DNA of 64,000 bases, from the NCBI RefSeq assembly GCF_029784135.1, contig NC_073746.1, positions 286,761,348 through 286,825,347 of the forward strand, given 5' to 3'. The position numbers and the translations under genes were made by a program. This DNA is from Toxorhynchites rutilus septentrionalis. Taxonomy: Eukaryota > Arthropoda > Insecta > Diptera > Culicidae. Of the stretch, positions 11,331-21,900 are shown one piece after another; within the stretch, counting starts at the first letter, position 1, and the number at the start of each line of letters is the position of its first letter. The notes under the pieces were generated by a model. That model saw only the letters and a program-made list of their open reading frames with translations, searched no databases and was not told the origin of the DNA.

Positions 11331-12930
11331 AGATTTATTTATTTCTTTGAATCATCTGACTCACATTTGGTCTAAATGATTATTTAAAACTAAACGTCAC
11401 AACTACATCAAAGCTTTGGTCATACGAAATAAAAACGATACAAAATACAGAATAAGTCATCTAAGAATGAGTCGTCTATAAAAGGTGTCCGTTGAGATAT
11501 TGAAGTCAAATAAGTCGAAAACTTCGTTGAAACGGACTGACATGAAACGGACAGGATTATGCAACGCATAGTTCATACTGCGTCCTTCGAGATACAGGAA
11601 GGTTTTGACACGAAGAGTACGTTCAGGCGCATAAATATTGATTTGTGTCAACAGTGCAGGGCAGTCGATTCCTCCGGTTAAAAGTTTAGCGACAAACATA
11701 GCTTGAGCGTTGAAACGCCTTCTTTCCAGCGTCTCCAGTCCCAAAAGTTGACAACGCGCCTCGTATGGTGGCAAGTTTAGAGGATCCCGCCACGGAAGGT
11801 TCCAGAGAGCAAGTCGTACGAATTTCCGTTGAACAGACTCAATCCTTGAAATCCAATTTGCTTGAAATGGGCACCATACAACTGCGCTAAACTCCAGTAT
11901 GGATCGAACTAGGGAGCAGTAGACAGATCGGAGACAGTGTGGATCACGGAATTCCCTTGTAGTTTTAAGGATGAATCCTAACTGCCGGTTGGCTTTAGCG
12001 ATTATTTCACTGAAGTGTAGTCGAAAGCTGAGTGCATTATCGAGTGTCACTCCAAGGTCTCGGATATGGCTTACTCGCGACAGAACTTGGCCACAGATGG
12101 AGTAGCCAAACACAATTGGTGATGCTGAGTGACATTATATTTCTTGAGCACCATTCTTCAAAACAGTCGACCATGTTCTGAAGTCTAAAGCAATCAAGAG
12201 CGTTCCTGATAACCATATATATTTTCACATCATCGGCGTAAAATAAGCGGCAGCCAGATGGAAGTAGTAAGGACACTTCATTGATGAACAATGAGAACAA
12301 CAGTGGGCCTAGGTTGCTTCCTTGAGGCACTCCCGAAAGATTGGAGAAACTCGCAGATTGCGCAGAATCCAATTTTGACACACATCCACCGATCTGTTAG
12401 ATAAGAGTTCAATCATATCGTGAATCTCGAGGAAATGCCTAGTTTGTTCAGCCTTGCTATCAGGATTTTGTGATCGACACGGTCGAAAGCAGCCTTAAGA
12501 TCTGTGTACACTGCTTCCACCTGAGTGCCTTGCTCCATGCTGCGCAGACAGAGAGAAACAAAGTCGACCAAATTGGTAGCGACTGACCTTTTTGGGAAGA
12601 ATCCATGCTGATCTTGTGATAGATAGTTCTTGCAACAGGAAAACACAGCATCATTGACGATGATTTCGAAAACTTTCGAGCAGGCGCAAAGTGATGTGAT
12701 TCCTCGGTAGTTTTCTATGTTTCGTTTATCTCCTTTCTTGTGCACTGGGAACATTATTGACTGCTTCCATACCGAGGGAAACGTGCTCTTGTGTATAGAG
12801 GTTTCGAAGAGGACCGATAAAGGGTACGCAAGGCACGAAGCGCATTTTTTCAGCACACAAGAAGGAATACCGTCCGGCCCGGGGGTCGTAGAATACTTTA
12901 ATTTACGGATCGCTGCCTCCACAACCTCAC
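11330..12930 (-). pseudogene. 5'-truncated LINE reverse transcriptase (CR1/Jockey group), dead
   Basis: Three minus-strand blocks read as one reverse transcriptase. 12413-12922 has TTPGPDGIPSCVLKKC, NYRGITSL, HGFFPKRS and VYTDLKAAFDRVDHK (the motif with the first catalytic Asp). 12037-12381 has GVPQGSNLGPLLFSLFINEV and the catalytic LFYADDVKIY. 11457-12113 has the thumb and C-terminal part (RDLGVTLDNALSF, VVWCPFQ, RIESVQRKFVRLALW, PPYEARC). A frameshift near 12113 and a break near 12390-12412 separate them. No endonuclease remains, so it is 5'-truncated. The tail near 11330-11360 is rich in AAATAAAT and AAATC on the minus strand. YADD followed by this C-terminal region fits Jockey/CR1 clade LINEs; a finer call is not safe. 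Confidence 0.85.
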
Positions 12931-14566
12931 TGCTAACTGATATATTAATGATATATTACATTCTAGCTTACATGGAAGGCGTAATATTACCCATAGCATT
13001 CTGATTCTCTTTGTACGAGCATACCTGTAATGAAGTAGAAAAAAATGTGTTAGTTTTTCTATGGGTGGCTCAATTAGACTCTAGAAAATAATAATATTTC
13101 ACAGATAACTATGTTTTCAGTGATTTTTCGAAAGAGCATAATTTGTTTACAGACCACTTCAGGTAGAAATTTTTGGTGACCCATAAAACTATGTTTGCGA
13201 AGATATCCTCTTCTGGTTGTGAATGTTTTGATATTATTCATCCTGATGAAGTTACGACATAATTTTCCTTGCCCTCCTCGGAAATCCCGTGTGGTCACAT
13301 GCAGTGGCTTCCAATGAACTAAAAATCGAAACGAAAATAAATAGAGAGAGGTTTCCAGCTAGTTGGAGTTTGTTTTTATTAGTAAAAAGTTCATTAGGTA
13401 CCCTGATATCTGAAAAGTTTGCAGCAGTGTACAAAAAAAAACTTATAAACTCTACAAAGTCTATCAGTTTTCTCCATGTCCGGAAAAAATGCTTTTTATC
13501 GTATATCAATAATTTTTAAAGGTAAAAAGTATGTGAGTTTAACCCAAATTTGACTATATGTTACAAAAATGCCTGAAGAGTGGTGTATTTATAGAGCAAT
13601 TCCAAATGAAATCGACAAATGACAAAACATGAGTATTTTTGATTCGAATGAAAGTTTGTATTCCGTTTGGGTTGGAGGACATATGAGTTTCCCACACCAA
13701 TTGGGAAGATTTTGACTCAAGTGTAACTTTTGAAGAGGGGGTATCGATTTTAGTAACAGAAATCTTTGATAATGTATATCTCAAAAACTATGAGTCGTAC
13801 CGAAATAGTGTCTTAGAAGTAGTTATAAAGTGTTGATATTAAAATGTATAAATGTGCACTGAAAAAAAAATTAGAGCATAGTTAGTATATTTTTACCATA
13901 ATGATGTATTTGGGAAAGTTGTTGAATATTATAAGTAAATTTATAAAATTTCTTGAACGTGACGGTATAATACGATAAACACACACTGCGTTTCACAACT
14001 ATAGAACCACTCATTTTTTCTGAGCTCCAGAGATATGTAAGAAGTCGGTTGAATTGAAGTATATAGTGTAGGGTTTTGATCTGGTAAACAAGCTGACCAA
14101 TCCAGAATCTGAAGCCATTATTCATCAAACCATGTCGTGACTTTCCGGATGTTTCCGGAATGATGCCAAATTGCCCAATTATCAAATTGTTTTGAATGTG
14201 AAAACAGCAATAAATGATTCTGAAGTTCTTCGTTGCACTTATGACTGTTTATTCGGGTTGATGGTATGCTACCTAAACCAGGTCTTTTTGAGAAAATTAT
14301 CCCCAAACCATAAAAATCCCATCTCCAAAGCTGCGGGTCCAAAAACTAATGAGGAAGCTAATGCCATGGGTTTCACTATTTCAGGAAAACTCTTCTAATA
14401 GAAAGAAATCCAACCATTCCGCCATTTTGTAGTGGCCGCCATCTTGGATTTGCATTTTTCGTAAATAACTGCGTTCTACTAGTCAAGAACTTTAATTTGA
14501 TACCCATATTAGCTATCCAATATGGAACTAATATACAAATTATTCAAAATTTCCGAAAATCAAAAA
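12931..14566. other. No feature seen
   Basis: AT-rich DNA with only chance frames. I see no terminal repeats, RNA genes or TE motifs. Confidence 0.4.
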
Positions 14567-14572
14567 AAAAAA

Positions 14573-14618
14573 AAAATATAATCGAATCCCGGATAATAGA
14601 GTCCGACCTGTACTACCA
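14573..14618 (-). repeat. Pogo-like terminal repeat remnant
   Basis: On the minus strand this reads ACAGGTCGGACTCTATTATC, then CGGGATTCGATTATA, next to an A14 run. It resembles a pogo-family terminus and overlaps in wording with the small repeats at 1029 and 5571. No partner end or transposase was found nearby. Confidence 0.35.
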
Positions 14619-14682
14619 AACAAGCAGGTGACCACTTTGCCTCCACTGACCAATTTGCCCCCACTACCCCTACTAAGTTTCA
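14619..14682 (-). repeat. End of a GGGGTAGTG-type DNA element
   Basis: About 60 bp match the left end of the element at 49582-51798 in inverted orientation. On the minus strand it reads GTAGGGGTAGTGGGGGCAAA, then TTGGTCAGTGGAGGCAAAG and TGGTCACCTGCTTG. Only one end is recognisable. Confidence 0.6.
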
Positions 14683-15017
14683 GTAAAATGGAATTTCCCT
14701 CTACAAAAGGTTTCCACTAAAAGTTAATGAAATTTAATCAAGTGTTTTTGTCATGCGAAAATAATGTGAGTTTTTATAACATGAAATTTTTTTCGAATGC
14801 TCCTCACATATTTTAACAGCACATGCATGTGATCATTACTTTACTATTACACTATTAATACATAACCGCACGCTCAGTTAAACAGCAGTACGAACACTGT
14901 AAAAATTATATATTCATAAATTTTTTCATTTATTTATTTATTCATTTTCGTCAAACAAATGTAGACTACATACTTATATATAAATGTTACAATGTTTTCT
15001 TAAGTTAAATATTGTTC

Positions 15018-16922
15018 CTACGGTACATGTTTCTTTTTAGCTGTTTTTTTATTCATTGTTGTGTCAATTAATTCGCAGTGGTGATTGTATATACGCATCA
15101 TGCGATTGATAGAAGCATTGTTTGCATAATTTGTTCTGAATGTTTTGGTTAGAAACAAATTGCGTGTTCTTAGTTGACGCCCAGGTACATAGAAATTAAA
15201 TTTTTCTAGTAATTCAGCTGATTGTACTCGTTGCGAAATTAGATCATGACCAAAAGAAAGCATTGCAAATTTACAGCGTGCTTCATATGAAGGAAGTGGA
15301 AATGAGGTCCAGTTCAACTTACGGAGTGCAAATAAGAGAAACTGTTTCTGGACTCACTCAATGCGTTCTTCATGTACGACCATATACGGGTTCCAAACGA
15401 TGTTACAGTATTCCAGAATGGGCCTTACGTATGTGATATACAAAAGCTTGAGTATGTATGGGTCCTGGAAGTTATGTGAGAAGCGTTTGACAAAGCTGAA
15501 CACACTATTTGCCTTTTGCATTTACATTTTTTGCATTTTGCATTTTGCATTTTTTTACATTCAGTTTTAGTAGATTTTTATTACACCAAGTATGGAATAC
15601 ACGTATTTCGTTTTGGAATGCTTCGATGTCGATTCCATTATCAATTTCCGCGAATAGTTTCATGTCGTCTGCATACACTAGTACATTTATACGCTTGAGA
15701 ACGAAGGAGATGTCATTAATGTACAGAATGAAAAGAAGAGGACCAAGATGAGAGCCTTGTGGGACTCCCGAAGTGACTTTTACTGGATTTGAGAGAGAGT
15801 TTTGAAAATGAACAATTTGTTCACGATTTGTTAGATAAGAATTCAGCCAGTTTAAGAGTCCTTGTTCCATTCCAAATTTCTGCAATTTGAAGAGTAGTAA
15901 TGGAATGTCGATGTGGTCAAACTGAAGTCAGTGTAAAGAGCTTCTACGTGTTTGCCATTTTCCATTGCATTCAAAATAAAAGTCGCCAATGCCAACAGAT
16001 TAGTTGCAGTTGAGCGGCCTTTGAAGAAGCCATGTTGCATACACATTATTCTATTCTTTACTTTTTTTTTTATCCCATTTATTTATTTTAGGCTCATTAG
16101 TATTTTAGCTGTAACAGAGCCGAATTTTAATCGTGTACATGTCACATGGTTATCATATCTATAATTATAGCACATTACACAGTTGCATATGGTACATTTA
16201 CACAGTAGCCATTTAGGCGTAAGAGTTTTCTATCTGTTCTTCCATTATCCATTTAGACCGGGCAGCGGAGACAGTTGATATGATCATTGTTGAGTTATTT
16301 ATAGAACAGCAGCCCGATGTGTCTTGCAGAGCAGAGCAGTTGTATGGATGAATCGATCTTGTTTCGACCGTGGATCGATCTCCATCGCTGATGATTGTTG
16401 CGTGAACGTAGCTATTCTGTAACAACACAAAGATGGTCAATGAGGGTCCTGATTCTTTACTTGTTGGAAGACTTTTTCATTCACTATTGCTTCGAAAAGT
16501 TTAGGAACGCAAGAGATAATGGCAATTCCACGATAATTACGTACGTCAGATTTAGCGCCTGATTTAAAGATAGGTACCAAAAAAGAATGTTTCCATTTTT
16601 CTTGGAATATTCCAGTTTGTTGTGACATATTGAAAAAGCAATATAAGGGAAAGGTGAGTTCCTCAGCCAGGTTCTTTAGACATACAGGTGCTATTCCGTC
16701 AGGTCCTGGTCCTTTCGTTTCATCTAATTTCTTTAATGCACGGCATACTTCTTGTTGTGAAAGATAGTTTACCGATATGTCATTTGGATATTCCGGTAAA
16801 AATGAAAAATAGTCCCGATAGCGATTTTCTTCGGAAAATGTGGTATATACTTCCTGAAAGAAATTTGCAAAGAGATTACAATTTTCGTTCGAAGAATTCC
16901 CTACATCTTCATCGAGGTGCAT
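15018..16922 (-). pseudogene. Jockey-like reverse transcriptase and C-terminal region, dead
   Basis: From 16922: MHLDEDVGNSSNENCNLFAN, then GPGPDGIAPVCLKNL and NYRGIAIISCVPKLFEAI. After the insert at 16062-16451 it continues with MQHGFFKGRSTATNL and VEALYTDFS. At 15917-15930 the motif around the first catalytic Asp is broken: sequence joins DFS directly to a shifted frame, implying a short deletion shared with the copy at 36.8 kb. The catalytic box VLVYADDMKLF (near 15670-15700) and GVPQGSHLGPLLFILYINDI are intact. About 40 residues are missing around 15510-15540, where a TTTTGCATTT repeat occurs. The C-terminal part (LKLLYITYVRPILEYCNIVW, SYEARCKF, YVPGRQLRT) follows down to 15018. Confidence 0.85.
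16062..16451 (-). mobile_element. 5'-truncated LINE tail inside the Jockey-like copy
   Basis: A 390-bp insert bounded by ATTCTTTAC (16053-16061 and 16452-16460). The homologous copy at 37.2 kb lacks it, giving an empty site. On the minus strand it ends in ATAAATAAATGGGAT followed by a poly(A) of about ten, the signature of target-primed reverse transcription. It contains a GAGCCGAATTTTAA-type 3' UTR on the plus strand, and I see no protein domain. It is probably the 3' end of an I/LOA-group LINE. Confidence 0.8.
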
Positions 16923-16985
16923 CTGCGATGGAAAGTTATTGCTTTGGAGCTTAGACTTTACTTAATAAAAAAAATTTCTTCGGAC

Positions 16986-16998
16986 ATGATTTGACTTC
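16986..16998. repeat. Left target-site duplication of the I element
   Basis: ATGATTTGACTTC here is repeated exactly at 22991-23003 immediately after the poly(A). The 13-bp duplication fixes both ends of the full-length element. Confidence 0.9.
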
Positions 16999-17055
16999 AT
17001 ACATCAGCAAGCCGTGGAATAAAGATGACGTATAATTTTCATCATAACGAATATT

Positions 17056-17260
17056 TCAGATTTTCTTTGTGATTTTTCTTTCTCTAAGACATTTCAGCGT
17101 TTTGAAAACTTTTTCCGGAAGAAATAGTGCAGTAACTGGACCCATTTGTTCAGCGAGTGAAATTCCCCGAAGAAGATATTCGATTTTTGCATTTTCAAGT
17201 ACTTTCGGTGTGTGAAGCTGTATTGAACCTTGGAACAGGATTTTTGAAGATTTCTTGCCA
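17056..17260 (-). other. Antisense exon-like open frame in the I-element leader
   Basis: On the minus strand a strong acceptor-like string, CTTTATATTTTCCAG, is followed by about 67 codons without a stop, ending at TGA (17058-17056). The peptide contains SSKILFQGSIQLHTPKVLEN, AKIEYLLRGISLAEQMGP and VTALFLPEKVFKTLKCLRE. It has no ATG-initiated long form. The residue mix looks protein-like and I do not recognise the family. It lies inside the 5' leader of the plus-strand I element, antisense to it. It could be captured host sequence, part of another element, or chance. Confidence 0.35.
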
Positions 17261-17432
17261 CTGGAAAATATAAAGCAGCTAAGTTTTTGTTTTGTTTTTA
17301 TTCTATTTATCTGTTTCTTTATTTATTTGATAATTATTTTTTTTTAATACATATATAATTATTTTAACTTCTGTACGTGTTAGACGTTTTATGCTCTTTC
17401 TACTCTCAGTTTTGTTTCACAATTTTTTCTAA

Positions 17433-18905
17433 ATGGAGGGGAACGAAACCTCCGATGTTGATATGACCATCGTAGATACTCCTCATGATTGTTTTTTTGA
17501 AGTTCGTCCTTCAAAGAAAAAGAAGAACCAATTACTGTCAAATTCGACACCCAACCCAACAAAAAATTCGACACAACCAACAAATGATCCTGTATCACTC
17601 ACCTCGGTTCAAAATCCAATTAATTCTCTTCAGCATTCAATCATTGAGAATGTTCCTTCCAAGAATCTATCTCGAATTCGACAATACCAGAACGTTTCGG
17701 GATCATCGAAAACACGTTGGGTGGTATTCTTCCGTCCCAAAGGGAAACCTTTAAGGGTGACCCAAATTTGCAAAGACTTGAAGTCTGAGTACTCAAGTGT
17801 CTTGGAAATTACAAAAGTGAATAAATATAAACTTCGTGTTGTGCTCTCGGATTGCAAAGACGCTAATGCGATTGTTAATAATTCTTTGTTCACTGATGAA
17901 TATCGAGTGTATATTCCGGCACACATTGTTGAAATCGATGGTGTGGTTTCGGAAAAATCTCTCCAACTAAAAGATTTCGAAAACGCAGAGGGTATTTTTC
18001 ATGATGTAAAACTTCCTCATGTGAAAATTTTGGAAGTAAGATCCCTGAATTCATTTTTAATGGATGGTAACGAAAAGAAATATTTCCCATCTGGTTCTTT
18101 CAGAATCTCCTTTGAGGGCACAGCTCTTCCAAATTATGTGCTCATTGATAAGCTTCGTCTTCCAGTTAGATTATTTACTCCCAAAATTATGACATGCACT
18201 AATTGCAAACAGTTAGGTCACACTAAAACCTTCTGTTGCAATAAAATTAAATGTTCTAAATGTGGAGTCGACCATGATGAAAGCACTTGCAATAAGGATG
18301 CTGATAAATGCATTCTTTGTGGAGGTGTTCCTCACACAGTTAAGGAATGTCCAAAATACAAATCCCGTTCTATTAAACTTAAACAATCACTTAAGGATCG
18401 TTCTAAGCGAACCTTTGCTGATATTCTTAAGGCAGCTTCACCTCAGGTATCCGAGGTTTCAGAAAATCGTTTCTCTGTTTTATCAGAGGATGATGAATCG
18501 GATACTACTTTCGATCCAATAATCGCGAGAAGAGCTAGAAAGAGAAAAAATACTTCCTCCAAGCCTGCTAAAAAAAGAGGGTTATCCTCTAATCAACCAG
18601 AAGCTTCTTCTCATTTTTCGGCTCCTTCCAACAATAACCCTCCTGGTTGGGGATCCTCTAACTATGACGTTCATTTCCCTGAGTTGTCAAGTCATTCCAG
18701 ATTCGCTTCTCAATCGGCTCCTGAACCCCAATCATTTACAGGAGGTATTTCTTTTTCTTCGATTGTTGGATGGATCTTTGATATTTTCGGAATTTCAGAT
18801 TCAATGAAATGTCTCATTTCTGCTTGGCTCCCTACTATCAGTCAGTTATCTAAGCAAATGGTTTCAAAGTGGCCCCTCCTCTCCTTCATTAATTTCGATG
18901 CCTAA
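17433..18905 (+). CDS. I-element ORF1, gag-like RNA-binding protein (490 aa)
   Basis: The product is expected to coat the element RNA and help deliver it to the nucleus. Residues 1-90 are Ser/Pro/Asn-rich and charged. A structured middle region (about 90-250) precedes three zinc knuckles at about 255-312: CTNCKQLGHTKTFC, CSKCGVDHDESTC (one residue shorter than standard) and CILCGGVPHTVKEC. A basic segment rich in Lys/Arg follows (SRSIKLKQSLKDRSKRTFAD; later ARRARKRKNTSSKPAKKRG), then a Ser/Pro-rich tail. The start at 17433 is the first in-frame ATG of the open frame. The stop overlaps the ORF2 start (ATGCCTAA, 18898-18905). No frameshifts or stops are seen. Confidence 0.92.
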   Translation: MEGNETSDVDMTIVDTPHDCFFEVRPSKKKKNQLLSNSTPNPTKNSTQPTNDPVSLTSVQNPINSLQHSIIENVPSKNLSRIRQYQNVSGSSKTRWVVFFRPKGKPLRVTQICKDLKSEYSSVLEITKVNKYKLRVVLSDCKDANAIVNNSLFTDEYRVYIPAHIVEIDGVVSEKSLQLKDFENAEGIFHDVKLPHVKILEVRSLNSFLMDGNEKKYFPSGSFRISFEGTALPNYVLIDKLRLPVRLFTPKIMTCTNCKQLGHTKTFCCNKIKCSKCGVDHDESTCNKDADKCILCGGVPHTVKECPKYKSRSIKLKQSLKDRSKRTFADILKAASPQVSEVSENRFSVLSEDDESDTTFDPIIARRARKRKNTSSKPAKKRGLSSNQPEASSHFSAPSNNNPPGWGSSNYDVHFPELSSHSRFASQSAPEPQSFTGGISFSSIVGWIFDIFGISDSMKCLISAWLPTISQLSKQMVSKWPLLSFINFDA

Positions 18906-21900
18906 TTTATTGAATGAGTCAGAGAAATCTACTATTTTACAGTGGAATTGTAGAAGTCTTCTACCAAAACTTGACTCTTTCAAGCAAATGCTCCATTTTT
19001 TGAATTGTGATGTGTTTGCTTTATCTGAAACATGGCTTCGTTCGGACAATGTGTTAAACATCCATGATTTCAATATTATTCGTTTAGACCGTGATGATTC
19101 CTATGGAGGAGTTCTCATAGGTATTAAAAAATGCTATCCATTTTACAGGATTCCCTTGCCTTTAGTCACAGGAATTGAAATTCTTGCGTGTCAGGCACGT
19201 ATCAAGGGTAGAGATTTGTGCATTGCTTCTATTTATATTCCACCAAGTACAATGCTTAATTATCGAAACCTTGTGAATATAATTGAGCTTCTACCGCAAC
19301 CTCATCTTATTTTAGGAGATTTCAACTCACATGGAATTGGCTGGGGTGAGTCTTTTGACGATCGCAGAGCTAATTCTATTTATGATCTATGCGATGAATT
19401 CAACATGACAATTTTGAATACAGGTGATATAACAAGAATTGCTCCATCACCAGGCCGCGCAAGTCGCTTAGATCTATCCCTTTGTTCTTCCTCTTTATCA
19501 TTAGATTGTTATTGGAAGGTTATCCAAGATCCAGATGGAAGTGATCATTTGCCAATTACCGTTTCTATTTCGAATTATTCTGAATCGTCAGGAACTATGA
19601 ATGTTCAGCATGATTTATCTAGAAACATTGATTGGAAGAGATATTCTTCAATTATTTCAGAATCAGTGGCATTAGTTCATGAGTTACCCCCGTTAGAAGA
19701 GTATAATTTTCTAGCTGGATTAATTCATGATAGTGCTATTGATGCTCAGACGAAACGTTTTCCTGGGAATTCGTTTGGCAGTCGTCCTCCTAATCTGTGG
19801 TGGGATCAAGATTGCACAGATCTTTATAAAGAAAAATCGAATGCGTTCAAGGATTGGCGTAAATCGGGTTCCTGCGAACGTTACGACAATTACATTTATC
19901 TGGAGCGTAAATTCAAAAGCTTCATAAAAGCCAATAAAAGAGGTTATTGGCGTAATTTTGTGAATGGGCTTTCCCGAGAGTCTTCTTTGAGCACTCTTTG
20001 GAGAGTTGCCAGACAAATGAGTAATTCTTCTCATTCAAATGAACAGATTGAATATTCTGAATGGTGGATCTATGACTTTGCCAAGAAGATATGCCCAGAT
20101 TCAGCCCCCGCTCCACCTCCCTTCCTGGAGACATCTGATGATATTGCGCCTCCATTCAGTATGGCTGAATTTTCGCTTGCACTTCTGTCATGTAACAATT
20201 CGGCTCCGGGGTCAGATAGGATCATATTCAACTTATTGAAAAACCTTTCTGATAATGCGAAGAAACGCTTGTTAAAGTTGTTCAATGTTTTTCTTGAGCA
20301 GAACGTTGTTCCACATGAGTGGCGACAGATTAAAGTTATAGCTATTCTGAAACCTGGTAAACCTGCGTCTGATTATAATTCTTATAGACCAATAGCAATG
20401 CTTTCTTGCATTCGCAAATTATTAGAGAAAATGATTCTAAGTCGCTTAGACAGCTGGATAGAATCCAACAACCTTCTCTCACCTTCGCTGTTCGGGTTTC
20501 GTAGAGGCAAAGGAACTAATGATTGTCTTGCTCTGCTTTCATCAGAGGTTGACATAGCCTTGTGTAGTAAGCAACAAATGGCATCAGTGTTCCTAGACAT
20601 CAAGGGTGCCTTTGATTCAGTTTCCATTGAGGTTCTTTTTGAAAAACTTCATCTAAATGGGTTTTCTCCAAAATTAAATAGTTTTCTGTTTAACCTTATG
20701 CGTGAAAAACATATGAGTTCTTCCCATGGTTCTTCGTCAGTTTTACGAATTAGCTACATGGGTCTCCCTCAAGGCTCATGTCTTAGTCCAATCCTTTACA
20801 ACTTTTATGTAAATGACATTGATGTTTGTTTATCAGGTAATTGTACTTTGAGACAATATGCAGATGATTGCGTAGTGTCGGTAATGGGCAAAGACAGTGT
20901 TGATCTGTATAATCCCTTGCAGATTTCTCTTGATAATTTGGTTGATTGGGCTTGTAAATTGGGTTTTGAGTTTTCTACTGAAAAGTCAGAGATGGTTGTG
21001 TTTTCAAGAAAACACCATCCTGCTCAACTGCAACTTAAACTTTTGGGTAGAACAATTAGGCTCTCTTTGTCATTCAAGTATTTAGGAGTTGTGTTTGACT
21101 CCAGAGGCACATGGGGTAAACACATAGGCTACTTGAAACAAAAATGTCAGAAACGAATAAATTTTCTTCGATCCATAACAGGGACTTGGTGGGGGGCCCA
21201 TCCTGACGACTTAATTAGGTTGTATAAAACAACCGTTCTATCTGTTATGGAGTATGGAAGTTTTTGCTTCAGATCCGCTGCCCGTACTCATATTCTGCAA
21301 CTGGAGAGAATTCAATATCGCTGTTTGCGTATTGCTCTAGGATGTATGCAGTCAACGCATACAATGAGCCTAGAAATTTTAGCTGGCATCCTTCCTCTTT
21401 CTGTGCGCTTTTTCGAGTTATCATTCCGTTTTTTGATACGTTGTGAAACACTCAATCCGATAGTGATAGCAAACTTTGAAAAAATGCTAACCTTAGGTAC
21501 TCAATCTAAGCGAATGTTACTATATCATGAATTTCTGACCCTGGAAAGCCCATCGGCTTCATCTGGTTTCCAATCCATTCCTTCAATTTTGTTCAATCTT
21601 TCTATTAATTTTGACATGACAATGAAAGTTTATGTTAGTGGTATTTCAGGTGATCTCCGCCAAATAGTTATGCCTGCAATATTCTTGTCAAGATATAAAC
21701 ATATTGACTCAACCAAAACTTTTTTTACTGATGGATCCAGTCTTCATGGTTCCACAGGCTTTGGGGTATTTAATATTGACTTCTCCACATTCCGTAAGCT
21801 TAGTTTACCTTGTTCGGTGTTTGTTGCGGAATTGGCTGCGATATACACTGCTTTACAACATATTCAGTCCTTGTCACCCGAACATTTTTACATCTTTTCT

